A stretch of 42,238 nucleotides of DNA from an uncultured Nitrosomonadales bacterium (GCA_903885165.1 CAISHO010000127.1:1-42238), one strand, 5' to 3'. Positions 31,215 to 41,133 are shown, numbered from the stretch's first letter. The notes: generated by a model not told the origin, from the sequence alone. Numbers and translations: made by a program.

Positions 31215-33812
31215 ATGATCATGCTGGATACCGCGATTACTCAGGAAAAATCCTGCGACATTCCCGCCCTGCGTGATGCTTTGCGCCGCGACAGACTGGC
31301 ACTTCAGGAAAGATTCCTGCTACAGGGGAAAGCCTCCTGGCTGCTGGCTGCACACAGCAAACTAATTGATCAATATCTGCGCAATATTTGGGCTGCACTA
31401 TCGCTGCCTGAAACGTGCGCCCTCATCGCGGTTGGCGGTTACGGCAGAGGTGAGCTCTATCCCAGATCGGACATCGACCTGCTGATTTTGCTAGACAACG
31501 ATTCCGAAAAACTCATGGCCGGGCACCCGCCGGATGAAACCTTACAGCACACTCTGCACGAATTAATTGCCGTGCTGTGGGACATTGGGCTCGAAGTCGG
31601 CCACAGCATCCGCACGGTAGCCGAATGTATCGCCGAATCAGCCGATATCACGGTACAAACCAACTTACTGGAGGCGCGCCTGCTTTGTGGTAGCACCGAT
31701 CTTTTTGGAACACTGCGCTTAAATGTATCCCAATATCTTGATTCAAAAGAATTTTTTAAAGCAAAGCTACAGGAACAACAACAACGCCACACCCGTCTGG
31801 ATGATGCGGACTCCAATCTTGAGCCGAATCTGAAAGAGAGCCCAGGCGGCTTGCGCGACCTGCAAACCATAGGTTGGATCAGCCGTGCAGCCGGCCTGGG
31901 TACACGCTGGAGCGAGCTGGCCAAAGCAGGATTAATCACACGTGCAGAAGCGCTGCAAATCACGCGACACGATGCCTTGCTGCAAACGCTACGTACACGC
32001 TTGCATTATCTGGCAAAACGGCGCGAAGACCGCTTGCTGTTTGACTTTCAGACACAACTGGCCGAGCAGATGGGCATAGAAGCGTCGCAGAACCGCCGCG
32101 CCAGTGAACACCTGATGCAACGTTACTACCGTACCCGTCAGGCGGTTAAGCAATTCAACACCATCCTGCTGCAAAATCTGTACGATTATCTGTTCCGCGA
32201 GACACAGCCCCAGCACGCGCTGAATGAACGCTTCCGCCTGATCGGCACGCGTCTGGAAATTCGCGATGAACACCTTTTCGAGCATACACCAGAAGCGATC
32301 TTTGAGTTGTTTCTGATCATGCAGCAGAAGAGTGAAATCACCGATCTCACAGCAAAAACTTTGCGGGCCTTGTGGCGCGCGCAGTTATATATCAACGCCG
32401 CATTCAGGCGCGACCCGTTCAACCGGGCGCGCTTCATGGAGATCATGCGCCAGCCGGCCGGCATCGTCCACGCATTGCGCCGCATGAACCAGTATGGCAT
32501 TTTAGGTCGCTATATTCCCGCATTCGGCCGTATCGTCGGTCAAATGCAGCACGATTTATTCCACGTCTACACAGTCGATCAACACATCCTGATGGTGGTG
32601 CGCAATCTTCGCCGCTTCACGCTGCCTGAACATGCGCATGAAGTGCTACTGTGCCACAAGTTGATCAATGAGTTTGCCCGCCCTGAAGTGCTGTATATCG
32701 CCGGGCTGTTCCACGATATCGCCAAGGGACGCGGCGGGGATCACGCGCAACTGGGCAAGAAGGACGCGCGCCTGTTTTGCACACAACACCTGTTAAGCCG
32801 GGATGACAGCGATCTGGTAGTCTGGCTGGTCGAACAGCACCTCATTCTGTCTGCCACGGCGCAAAAGTCAGATCTGTCTGACCCTGAAGTCATCGCCGAA
32901 TTCGCCGCCAAAATTAAAAATGACCGTTATCTAGTCGCGCTGTATTTACTCACCGTAGCCGATGTTAAAGGCACCAGCCCCAAAGTTTGGAACGCCTGGA
33001 AGGCCAAACTGATGGAGGATTTGTTCCAGCTATCGCGCCGTTACATGAAAGAAGGTGCAATCACCAACCACCTGGCCGAAGTGCGCGATCAGGCAGCCGC
33101 CACGCTCAATTTATACGCCATCAATCCGGAATCCTATCGCCTGCTTTGGGCGCAGCTGGACGACAGTTATTTTATGGATCACGAAGCGCAGGAAATCGCC
33201 TGGCACACCCGCTTGCTTGCCTTCCGTACCAACACTGCAACCCCGGTGGTCAAGACGCGTTTAAGCCGGGCGGGTACCGGATTACAGGTGATGGTGTATT
33301 GCCCGGATCAACGCTGGTTATTCGCGCGTATCTGCGACTTTTTCTCGCGCCTACACTACACCATCGTCGAGGCCAAGATACACACCACGCAGCATGGTTA
33401 CGCGTTGAACAGTTTCCAGATTATGGAAATCACCCGCAGCGACATGGCATACCGCGACCTGATGCACTATATCGAGTTTGAAATGACCCAAAAAATCATG
33501 TTGACTCGCCCGGTCGAGCCGGTCACCTCAGGTCGTGTTAACCGTCAGCTCAAACACTTCCCGATCAACACTAAGGTTAATGTCCAGCAGGACAGACATG
33601 GCATGTATGTGCTATCGCTGATTGCCGGCGATCGTCCGGGATTGCTGGCACGCGTCGCGCAAATTCTGGATAAACACGACATACGTTTGCACAGGGCAAA
33701 AATTAACACACTGGGCAGTCGAGCTGAAGATGTATTCTGGATCAGCGGTAACGTGCTAACTAACCCGACTGAAGCCAGTGCCTTCCTGAACGATCTGCTG
33801 GAAAAAATCTAG
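31215..33812 (+). CDS. glnD: [Protein-PII] uridylyltransferase/uridylyl-removing enzyme GlnD
   Basis: An 865-residue bifunctional nitrogen sensor. The N-terminal nucleotidyltransferase motif is VGGYGRGELYPRSDIDLL, near residues 75-92. The middle HD domain (GLFHDIAKGRGGDHAQLG, near residue 495) removes UMP. Two C-terminal ACT domains (VMVYCPDQRWLFARICDFFS and LSLIAGDRPGLLARVAQIL) sense glutamine. It modifies PII proteins and so controls glutamine synthetase and NtrB/C. The catalytic Gly-Ser-type and Asp-x-Asp residues are in place. ATG at 31215 or 31221 are both possible. It ends at a shared convergent terminator. Confidence 0.95.
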   Translation: MIMLDTAITQEKSCDIPALRDALRRDRLALQERFLLQGKASWLLAAHSKLIDQYLRNIWAALSLPETCALIAVGGYGRGELYPRSDIDLLILLDNDSEKLMAGHPPDETLQHTLHELIAVLWDIGLEVGHSIRTVAECIAESADITVQTNLLEARLLCGSTDLFGTLRLNVSQYLDSKEFFKAKLQEQQQRHTRLDDADSNLEPNLKESPGGLRDLQTIGWISRAAGLGTRWSELAKAGLITRAEALQITRHDALLQTLRTRLHYLAKRREDRLLFDFQTQLAEQMGIEASQNRRASEHLMQRYYRTRQAVKQFNTILLQNLYDYLFRETQPQHALNERFRLIGTRLEIRDEHLFEHTPEAIFELFLIMQQKSEITDLTAKTLRALWRAQLYINAAFRRDPFNRARFMEIMRQPAGIVHALRRMNQYGILGRYIPAFGRIVGQMQHDLFHVYTVDQHILMVVRNLRRFTLPEHAHEVLLCHKLINEFARPEVLYIAGLFHDIAKGRGGDHAQLGKKDARLFCTQHLLSRDDSDLVVWLVEQHLILSATAQKSDLSDPEVIAEFAAKIKNDRYLVALYLLTVADVKGTSPKVWNAWKAKLMEDLFQLSRRYMKEGAITNHLAEVRDQAAATLNLYAINPESYRLLWAQLDDSYFMDHEAQEIAWHTRLLAFRTNTATPVVKTRLSRAGTGLQVMVYCPDQRWLFARICDFFSRLHYTIVEAKIHTTQHGYALNSFQIMEITRSDMAYRDLMHYIEFEMTQKIMLTRPVEPVTSGRVNRQLKHFPINTKVNVQQDRHGMYVLSLIAGDRPGLLARVAQILDKHDIRLHRAKINTLGSRAEDVFWISGNVLTNPTEASAFLNDLLEKI

Positions 33813-33816
33813 CCAT

Positions 33817-33850
33817 AAAAAACCAGGCCTAAGAAACGGGCCTGGCTTTT
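33817..33850. terminator. Bidirectional terminator between convergent glnD and the giant coiled-coil gene
   Basis: CCAGGCC (33823-33829) pairs with GGCCTGG (33839-33845). T-runs lie on both sides (CTTTT on the plus strand, GGTTTTTT on the minus strand), so it can end both transcripts. It fills the 57-base gap between the two stop codons. Confidence 0.82.
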
Positions 33851-33869
33851 CGAAAGAACTTCTATTTTA

Positions 33870-36800
33870 CTATTTAGCTGGCTTGTCCATCATCAACTCA
33901 CCCGATAGTTTCAACGTACCCATCTCGACAACTGGTTGAACTACTTGTGGTTTAGCGGCAACAGGTTGAGCAAGTTTAACCGGCGCAACGGGCGGCTTAT
34001 GGCCATTAAATGTCAGCCAAGAATAGCCTAACAAAGCCACGGTCGCCACCAAACCCAGTGTTTTCACGAACTTGACGGTTTGATGCCTACGCCTTAATTG
34101 CCGTCGGGTCAGATAGGGTGCCAACCCTTCATTCGCCTGCTCGATTTGCTGACGCAAGCGGATATTTTCCTGCGCATCAAATTCCGCGAGTTGACGATTA
34201 AGTTGTGCAGCCTGTTTATCCAGCAGCAATTTTTCCTGCGCCTGAACGATCGCCATTTGTTCAGCTTGGGTCTGTTCTTGCGCCGCCACAGTTGCCGCTT
34301 CTTCCTCCTGCCGACGCTGCTCTGTTTCAATCAGTAATTGTTGCTGCACGGCCAAATGCAGCGCTTGCTGCGCTAACAATTCCTGTTGTTCAAGTTTCAA
34401 TTGAACTGACACCTGTTCGGCCTGCTCAGCGACAGCGGCAAGCTCAACCACTGCGCCGAGCGCGTCCTGCTCAGCAGCGAGCTTCACCTGCTCTGCATCG
34501 ACTGTTTTTTGCAACTGAACCAAGCGCTGTTCGGTCAATTCTGTCAGATCAGCCGCCATTTCCTCAATCTGCTGACGGATATGCCAAACCTGTTCATCAG
34601 CCTCATCTCTGACCCGCTCTTCCGCAACGATCTTTTCCTGCTCGGCCTCACGAACCCGTTGTTCCGCTGCAATACGTGCCTCAACTTCAGCTACAGCCTC
34701 TTCTTCCAGCGCAACTCGTTGCGCTATTTCCTCCATCAATTGCCGCTCAGAATCCAAACGTTGCTGCGTTTGCTCTACCAATTGCAATTCTAATTGTTCC
34801 CGCTCAACAGCCGCCTGAGTCATCGCCGTAGCTAATTGCTCGCGTTGCTGCAATGCAGCCACAACCAATTCTTCCACACGAATTTGTTCCTGCTCGGCTT
34901 CAATTACTCGGTACAGCGCAGCTTCTTGTTCCCGTACCAAAATTACTGCTTGTTGCTCGATTGCGATCTTTTCCTGTTCAACTTCTGCCGCACGCTGTTC
35001 AGCTTCGATGCGCTCACGCGTCATCGAAGCCGATTTATCGGCAAATATCTGTTTATACGATAATTTTTCTTGCAAATCTAGATCCAGCTGATACTGAACA
35101 TTCGCCTGTTCAGCCAGTTCCTTTTCCATCTGTTCGCATTCCGCAGCAGCCTGTCTGGCGGCATCAACAACACGTTCACGCTCTTGCAGTGCGGCCAGAG
35201 CCAATTCATCATGATGGATTTTAGCCTGTTCGGCTTCTATGATCCGACGCTCCTCCGCTTCACGTTCCTGCGCCAGCAACTGCATTTGCTGCTCGGCCGC
35301 AATCTTAGCTTGTTCAGCATCCGTCGCCAGCCGTTCTGCCGCAATGCGAAGCTGGGCAGCAGCACAACCTTCTGCCTCACTATCCGCACGCTGCTGCAAT
35401 TGTGCCAGCAATTGTTGTTCCGCTGCCAATCGCTGCTGTTCTTGCTCTGCCAGTTGCAACTCAAGTTGCTCGCGTGCAATCGCAGCCAATTTCAATTCAC
35501 CTGCTGTTTCCTCGCGTTGCTGCAAGGCCGCCAGTGCCGCCTCTTCACTGCGCAGGCAAGCCTGTTCATCATCTACTGCCCGACGCAAAACTTCTTCACG
35601 TTCACGTGCCACAGTTAATATCTGTTGTTCAGCCACCACCCTAGCCTGCTCTACCTCACACACTTGCTGATCGATCGCAATACGCGCCTCAACGGCTGCA
35701 ATTGCCTCCATCTCCAGCGCCGTGCGTTGCTCCAACTGCTCCTGTAACTGACGTTCCTGCACCTGTCGCCGCTGCTCCTGCTCAGCCAGATACAAGGCCA
35801 ACTGTTCGCGTTCCATGGCGGCGAGATTCGCTTCATCCGCCTCATTTTCGCGTAACTGGAGCGCAGCCACAGCCTGCTCTTCGCTGCGTATCTTATCAAG
35901 CTCTGCTTGTGTGACACGTTTTAACGCATACTCATGCTCACGCGCCATATTCAAAGCCTGCTGTTCAGCGATAATTTTTTCCTGTTCAGCCTCACAGGCC
36001 TGCAGTTCGGCAACGATACGTGCTTCTAGCGCCTGCACAGCTTCCGTTTCCATTGTTTCACGGATAGCCAGCTGTTCTTGCAACTGCTGCTCGTCCTCCA
36101 GCCTTTGCTGCTCGATTGCGACCAACTGCAATTCCGACCGTTCACGCGTTAGTGCAGCCTGACTCGCCGCCTGAGCAATTTGCTCGCGCAGCGCAGCAGC
36201 AGCTAACGCGTCTTCCTCACTGCGTATTTTTTCCAGCTCAGCCTCGGCCGCTTGTCTTTGTGCTATCTGAGCGACCCCTGCCAATTCAGTCGCTTGCTGC
36301 GCCAATGTAATTTTTTTCTGTTCAGCCTCGCAGGCCAACTGCTCAGCGGCGATACGTGTCTGAACGCTAGCCTCAGCTTCGGCCTCATGCGCTCTACGTC
36401 TTTCAAGTTCCGCCTGTAATTGACGTTCAGTTTCCAGACGCTGCAAGGATTGCTCTGCCAACTGAATCTCGGACTGCTCGCGCTCTAGCGCTGCCTGACT
36501 CGCCGCCTGTGCAATTTGCTCGCGCTGCGCCAATGCCGACAAAGCCTCAGCCTCACGGCTCACTCTCTCCTGCTCGGCCTCTGCTACCCGTTGCTGCATT
36601 TCTTCATTTTCGCGTGCCAGACATAAACCATGCTGCTCAACGCTAATTTTTGCGAGCTCGGCTTCTGATGCATGTATTTCAGCGGCAATACGTGCGTCTA
36701 TGGCGGCAGCCGCTTCAATTTCCAGTAAGGTCCTTTGTTGCAACTTCTCCTGCAATACCAACTCGGCATCCAGCCGCGCCTGCTCCTGGGCGACCAACTG

Positions 36801-39800
36801 AGATTCCATCTGTTCACGTTCGAGCGCAGCTAATCTCGCCTCCTCGGCGAGTTGAGCACGTTGCTTGACAGCGGATAGAGCCACTTCCTCGCTGCGCACC
36901 TTTTCCTGCTCGACTTCCACAGCACAGCGTAAGAAATCTTCCTGAGCCAGAATAAGACGTATCGTTTCCTGTTCTGCAAAAATCCGAGCCTGCACCGCTA
37001 CATCAGCGTCAGCTGCCAAGGCGGTATGCTGCTCAATCTGAGCCTGTAATTCACGCTCACGAAGCAAATATTGCTGCTCCTGAGCTGACAACTGCAATGC
37101 TATCTGTTCTCGCTCTTCGGATACCTGACGTGCTTCCTGTGCAAATTGAGCACGCTGATGCATCGCAGCTAATGCTAATTCATCCCTGCGTATCTTTTCC
37201 TGTTCGCCTTCGATGGCCAGGCGCAACGTTTCTTCATGTTCCTGCGCTAAATTCAGTGCATGCCGTTCTACTGCGACATGCACCTGCAACTCAGCGTTCG
37301 CAACTTCCTCGATCGCCAAGCGTTTTTCAATATTCAGCAGTAATTCTTGCTCTTGTTCCAGATGCAACCGTTCCTGTTCGGCCAGTTGCAATGCCAACTG
37401 TTCGCGGGCTTCGGCAGCTTGTCGGGCTTCATTCGCAACCTGCTTACGTTGACTGACGGCCAGCAGAGCCGCTTCGTTGCAGTGAATTTGCGCCTGTTCC
37501 TCTTCGAGTGCCGCAAACTGAGCCGCTTCAAAATCCTGCGCCAGCTTCAACAACGCCTGTTCAGCGGCGATTCGTTCCTGCTCGGCCGAACACGCGCGCT
37601 CTTCAGCAGAAAGACGCTCATGAACAGCGGCATCCGCCTCCGCTTCAAGCACTCCTCTGAGTTCTAACTGCGCATGCAACTCGCGTTCATTTTCCAGATG
37701 CTGCTGCTCCTGCTCAGCCATTTGCAAAGCGAGTGATTCACGCTCTTCGGCTGCCTGACGGGCTTTCTTGGCCACACTCTCACGCCGCTGCAAGGCCGCG
37801 ATGGCGGCCTCATTACTGTTAACTTGAGCCAGCTCAGCTTCTATTGCCTGACGCAGCGCTTCTTCGTGTGCTATCGTCAAGCGCAACACTTCCTGCTCGG
37901 CTGCAATTCTATGCTGCTCGGCTTCAACTGCGGCTTCTTCAGCAGCGATGCGCGCAGCCAATGTGGCTTCGGCTTCAGCGGCCAACGCAGCATGCTGTTC
38001 CATTTGCAACTGTAACTCCTGCTCCGCATCCAGGCGGCGCTCTTCCTGCTCAGCCAACTGCAAAGCCATCCGTTGCGCCCCCTCCTCCGCTGCTAATGTG
38101 GCTGCCATAGCCGAATCAGCGAGTTTCTTTGCCGCCACGGTGGCCATCGCCTCGCTGCGTATGCGTTCCTGCTCACATTCAGCCGCATGCTGTTCTTCGG
38201 CAACACGACGCTTCTCCATGTTCTCTGCGCGCTTCATGACCTGCTCGTGCGCAAGCCGTGCCTCATTGATCTGCTCATGCAATGCCGCGGTCGCGAGGGC
38301 TTCGGCCTGAAGATACTCTTCCGTTTGTCTTAACGTCTCAGTTTCCGCCTCGGCACGGCTCTTTGCCAACTCAAGAATCTCGGCGTCAGTTTTTTCTTTT
38401 TCCTGCGCGTCTCTTATAGCCTGCTCATTGAAAGACAGAATCGACTCAGCGGTTTTTTGTGCGCGCAACTCCATTTCAAGCCGCTGATTATCTGCCTCTA
38501 TCGCCTGCAATTGCGTCTGCATACACGCTTCAATTTCCGCAATGGCCTGCGATTCTGTTTCAAATTTCAGCCGGGCCACACGTGCGGCCTCAGTTTCCAG
38601 ATCAGCACGCTTTTGCGCTTCTTCTGCAGCATTCTGCACAGCATCGGCTTTTTCTCTGGCCGCATCGATCAGCGCTTTTTCCGCCATCAAATTTTGCTGA
38701 AGTACGGATTTCTCACGTGTCAATGCTTCAGCACGCAATTGTGCGGATTGCAGCGAAGCATTTTGTAGTTGAATTTTTTCCAGAAAACGCTGTTCAGCCA
38801 ATTTTTCGGCGTGTTCCAGTTGTTGTTCAATATTGAACAACTTACCTTCCAGACTGATATTTTCCAATGCAACGCGTTGTGCCAACTGGGTCGCGGCAAT
38901 CCGTGCATTGGTTGCCCCCAACGCTTCGGCTTCTACCTGCAATTGCAGTTCCAACTCTTGAGCCGCCCGCATTTCGGCTTCAGCCCTTTGCTGCGCGATG
39001 AGCAGCTGATCTTTTTCACACGCCAACTTTTGCGCCGCCGCCTGAGCGGCCATATTTTCGCTGACAAGACGCTCATTGGCATCCAGGGATGCCTGCAACA
39101 ACAACTCACGCGCCAGTTCATGCTGTTCAATCGCACGCCGATCTGCTTCAGTCTGACTGCGCAGCAAATTATTCTCTTCCTGCTCGGCACGTACTTTACG
39201 CTCCGCCTCAACCCGCGCAATTGCCTCCGCCTCAGCACGCAGTTTAGCCGCATCAAACGCTTCACGCTCTTTCTCTATTCGAGTTTCAGCCTCAAGTTTT
39301 GCCTGTTCTTCAGCAACTTTTCGCTGATTGGCCAGTACCACGGCCGATTGCTCTGCAACCACCCGCTCCAAAGCCACCTGTTTTGCATCGCGCTCCGCTT
39401 TTAACCGCGCTTCAATTTCCGTTACCGCCAACGATTCAGCTTCTACGCGTGCCAGGGCAACGGAGACGCAGGCTTGTTCGGCATCCAGCTTACTGGTAAG
39501 CAGGGCGACCCCCTCCTGCTCTTTGCGCACTTTTTCCTGCACAACACGCGTCATGGCGTGATCGGTGACAATCTTTTCCTGCAACAACTTAGCCGCTTGC
39601 TGCTCCAGCTTGGTGCGTTTTTCAGCAGCCTGAGCCGCGATGCGTTCGACTTCCACCCGCTTGGATATTTGCGCCAACTCAAGCGTCTCGTTACGCGCTT
39701 TGACCTTGGCTAAACGCAGCTCTTCCGCTTCGCTTATAACTCGTGATTGCGCAGCTTCACGCAGTTGCGTTTCAATTTGCAACTTCTCTTCCGCGAGCTT

Positions 39801-40352
39801 ATGTTGCAGTTGCTCAGCGGCCACACGCTCAGCGACGATCTGCTCGGTTTGCGACTGCAATTCTTCTTTGGCGATCCTGATCACATCAATTTCCGATGCG
39901 ACTCTCTGCTGCGTGGCCAGTTCCAACTGATGTTTTTGCTCGATCAGTTCGAGTAATTCACGCTCGGACCTGGATTTATTTTCAGCCTCAAGACGGGCGT
40001 TTTGCTCAGCCAACAAACGCTGGTTCAAATCTTCCTGCGCCTGACGTTCAACTTGTAACCTGACCTGATTTTCTTCGTGCAACTGAATTTCGATCAACAG
40101 TTTTTCACGCAATTCCAGCGCCAGCTGTTTTTCCACGGCCAGTTTTGCCTGCACCAGCCCGGACAGCCTAACCTCATCCTGCGTCTTGGCTTCCAGCTGA
40201 GTAATCAACTCCATTTCGGTTAGTTCGCGCGCTTCTGCAATGGCACGCGCATGCGCATCGGCTCGCGCACGCGCGTCCTTTATGGCCTGAGATTCCGCGT
40301 TAATTTCTTCGCTATCGTTATCGTCTAAACGATTATTTGAATGGGATGACAT
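33870..40352 (-). CDS. Giant repetitive coiled-coil protein with a C-terminal membrane anchor
   Basis: A 2160-residue protein of no family I recognise. On reading, residues 1 to 2078 contain no proline and are dominated by Ala, Glu, Gln, Leu and Arg in heptad-like order, so a very long alpha-helical coiled coil is expected. At about 0.15 nm per residue it would be roughly 300 nm if fully extended. Residues 738 to about 1919 are a repeat array with 112-residue period (two units have 98); residues 1-737 are similar but irregular. A basic patch (RRQLRRRHQTVK) precedes one membrane segment (about 2096-2115, VKTLGLVATVALLGYSWLTF), then a 45-residue Pro/Val/Lys tail. By the positive-inside rule the coil is cytoplasmic and the tail periplasmic. 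No enzymatic domain is present. It is monocistronic by position. Confidence 0.85.
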   Translation of the reverse strand: MSSHSNNRLDDNDSEEINAESQAIKDARARADAHARAIAEARELTEMELITQLEAKTQDEVRLSGLVQAKLAVEKQLALELREKLLIEIQLHEENQVRLQVERQAQEDLNQRLLAEQNARLEAENKSRSERELLELIEQKHQLELATQQRVASEIDVIRIAKEELQSQTEQIVAERVAAEQLQHKLAEEKLQIETQLREAAQSRVISEAEELRLAKVKARNETLELAQISKRVEVERIAAQAAEKRTKLEQQAAKLLQEKIVTDHAMTRVVQEKVRKEQEGVALLTSKLDAEQACVSVALARVEAESLAVTEIEARLKAERDAKQVALERVVAEQSAVVLANQRKVAEEQAKLEAETRIEKEREAFDAAKLRAEAEAIARVEAERKVRAEQEENNLLRSQTEADRRAIEQHELARELLLQASLDANERLVSENMAAQAAAQKLACEKDQLLIAQQRAEAEMRAAQELELQLQVEAEALGATNARIAATQLAQRVALENISLEGKLFNIEQQLEHAEKLAEQRFLEKIQLQNASLQSAQLRAEALTREKSVLQQNLMAEKALIDAAREKADAVQNAAEEAQKRADLETEAARVARLKFETESQAIAEIEACMQTQLQAIEADNQRLEMELRAQKTAESILSFNEQAIRDAQEKEKTDAEILELAKSRAEAETETLRQTEEYLQAEALATAALHEQINEARLAHEQVMKRAENMEKRRVAEEQHAAECEQERIRSEAMATVAAKKLADSAMAATLAAEEGAQRMALQLAEQEERRLDAEQELQLQMEQHAALAAEAEATLAARIAAEEAAVEAEQHRIAAEQEVLRLTIAHEEALRQAIEAELAQVNSNEAAIAALQRRESVAKKARQAAEERESLALQMAEQEQQHLENERELHAQLELRGVLEAEADAAVHERLSAEERACSAEQERIAAEQALLKLAQDFEAAQFAALEEEQAQIHCNEAALLAVSQRKQVANEARQAAEAREQLALQLAEQERLHLEQEQELLLNIEKRLAIEEVANAELQVHVAVERHALNLAQEHEETLRLAIEGEQEKIRRDELALAAMHQRAQFAQEARQVSEEREQIALQLSAQEQQYLLRERELQAQIEQHTALAADADVAVQARIFAEQETIRLILAQEDFLRCAVEVEQEKVRSEEVALSAVKQRAQLAEEARLAALEREQMESQLVAQEQARLDAELVLQEKLQQRTLLEIEAAAAIDARIAAEIHASEAELAKISVEQHGLCLARENEEMQQRVAEAEQERVSREAEALSALAQREQIAQAASQAALEREQSEIQLAEQSLQRLETERQLQAELERRRAHEAEAEASVQTRIAAEQLACEAEQKKITLAQQATELAGVAQIAQRQAAEAELEKIRSEEDALAAAALREQIAQAASQAALTRERSELQLVAIEQQRLEDEQQLQEQLAIRETMETEAVQALEARIVAELQACEAEQEKIIAEQQALNMAREHEYALKRVTQAELDKIRSEEQAVAALQLRENEADEANLAAMEREQLALYLAEQEQRRQVQERQLQEQLEQRTALEMEAIAAVEARIAIDQQVCEVEQARVVAEQQILTVAREREEVLRRAVDDEQACLRSEEAALAALQQREETAGELKLAAIAREQLELQLAEQEQQRLAAEQQLLAQLQQRADSEAEGCAAAQLRIAAERLATDAEQAKIAAEQQMQLLAQEREAEERRIIEAEQAKIHHDELALAALQERERVVDAARQAAAECEQMEKELAEQANVQYQLDLDLQEKLSYKQIFADKSASMTRERIEAEQRAAEVEQEKIAIEQQAVILVREQEAALYRVIEAEQEQIRVEELVVAALQQREQLATAMTQAAVEREQLELQLVEQTQQRLDSERQLMEEIAQRVALEEEAVAEVEARIAAEQRVREAEQEKIVAEERVRDEADEQVWHIRQQIEEMAADLTELTEQRLVQLQKTVDAEQVKLAAEQDALGAVVELAAVAEQAEQVSVQLKLEQQELLAQQALHLAVQQQLLIETEQRRQEEEAATVAAQEQTQAEQMAIVQAQEKLLLDKQAAQLNRQLAEFDAQENIRLRQQIEQANEGLAPYLTRRQLRRRHQTVKFVKTLGLVATVALLGYSWLTFNGHKPPVAPVKLAQPVAAKPQVVQPVVEMGTLKLSGELMMDKPAK
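34596..38141. repeat. Array of eleven 336/294-bp coding repeats in the giant coiled-coil gene
   Basis: Units start at protein residues 738, 850, 962, 1060, 1158, 1270, 1382, 1494, 1606, 1718 and 1830 (DNA 38141, 37805, 37469, 37175, 36881, 36545, 36209, 35873, 35537, 35201 and 34865). Each begins near A-[L/V]-A-A-L-Q-x-R-E and continues with EREQLxLQLAEQEQxRLxxE, then ARIAAEQ and EQEKIAAEQQ. Spacing is 112 residues, except the units at 962 and 1060, which are 98. The last unit decays after about 90 residues. Confidence 0.9.
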
Positions 40353-40941
40353 CGTGTTGCCCTATAGTGCATATTGATACGCGCGTACGCCTACCCTGAA
40401 ATTATCACAACAATAGCAAGATAGCGGTTCTGCTGACAAGTAAAGTTGGCAATATCCTCAAGAATCCGGTCAATTTTAATCCGAAAAGATTATTTGGGGA
40501 ACTAGAATCCCACGCCTCCATCTAGTTCGATGTATTTAAACCAATAGAAGAAATCGCAATAAAAAGCTACGCGCCAACTCATCAGTTAATAATCGCTAAT
40601 GGATAATTTTGGTTCGACTGACAATAGGTATTGATCGTGCGAGGATACCTGAAAACAGGTACTAAAAATACCTGGATTTTGGCATTTCAGATCTGCATTT
40701 ATTTCACTAGTATTGGTACCCATTATGGCCGGGCGGCGATCAAAGGGTTTGGGTTGACGCCAAACGTCCCGTCTAGTTGGGATCATAATGATGGCTTATG
40801 CCGAGTGTCTTCACGCTTCAAAAAATAATATTTATATGAATAATCTTACGAATTAGTTCGCAGCAAAAACAGAAATCGATGGGCCTTTGATTTTATTTCC
40901 ATACCCCGTCGGTTTTACCGTATAAGGAAATGGAGACCACC
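40353..40941. other. Long intergenic region with possible RNA structure
   Basis: About 590 bases with no credible gene. Visible structure: hairpin TACCTG-AAAA-CAGGTA (40646-40661), and a larger fold in which CATTATG (40721-40727) pairs with CATAATG (40784-40790) around an inner stem of GGGTTTGG (40745-40752) with CCAAAC-GT-CCC (40760-40770). The left part should contain the promoter of the giant coiled-coil gene, and the right end contains GGAG before the small gene at 40942. Confidence 0.4.
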
Positions 40942-41133
40942 ATGTTAACTTCCCTATCAGATCAACAAATTCAACCCGTTGATCGTGTCGCCAAGAGCTC
41001 GCAGTACAACACACAGTATCTCAACACGCCTTCCTCCCCCAAGACTCAAGAGTTACGAGCCAGGCAACAGTCGCCCGTAACCGATCTCTTCGGGGTGTCA
41101 CCCAACAGAATATACGAAAAAAACGACAAGTAA
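40942..41133 (+). CDS. Small hypothetical protein
   Basis: A 63-residue soluble polar protein, rich in Gln, Ser and Pro, with no signal peptide, no membrane segment and no Cys (SDQQIQPVDRVAKSS, then SPVTDLFGVSPNRIYEKNDK). The second ATG (40942) is preferred since GGAGACCACC precedes it at good spacing; an ATG at 40930 would add four residues. It resembles no family I know. Coding status rests on the ribosome site and the length of the open frame, so it is uncertain. Confidence 0.45.
   Translation: MLTSLSDQQIQPVDRVAKSSQYNTQYLNTPSSPKTQELRARQQSPVTDLFGVSPNRIYEKNDK

Noticed and set aside
34596-38141. Repeat array as a possible CRISPR or non-coding satellite
   Set aside because: The period is 336 or 294 bases, there are no spacers, and every unit stays open in one frame with conserved protein pattern.
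34098-39956. Many long open frames antisense to or out of frame with the giant coiled-coil gene
   Set aside because: They arise from the biased Ala/Glu/Gln codons of the repeats; low-complexity products with no start signals.
40586-40828. Short open frames on both strands in the 40.4-40.9 kb gap
   Set aside because: No ribosome sites or protein-like pattern; the area has inverted repeats that fit RNA or DNA structure better.
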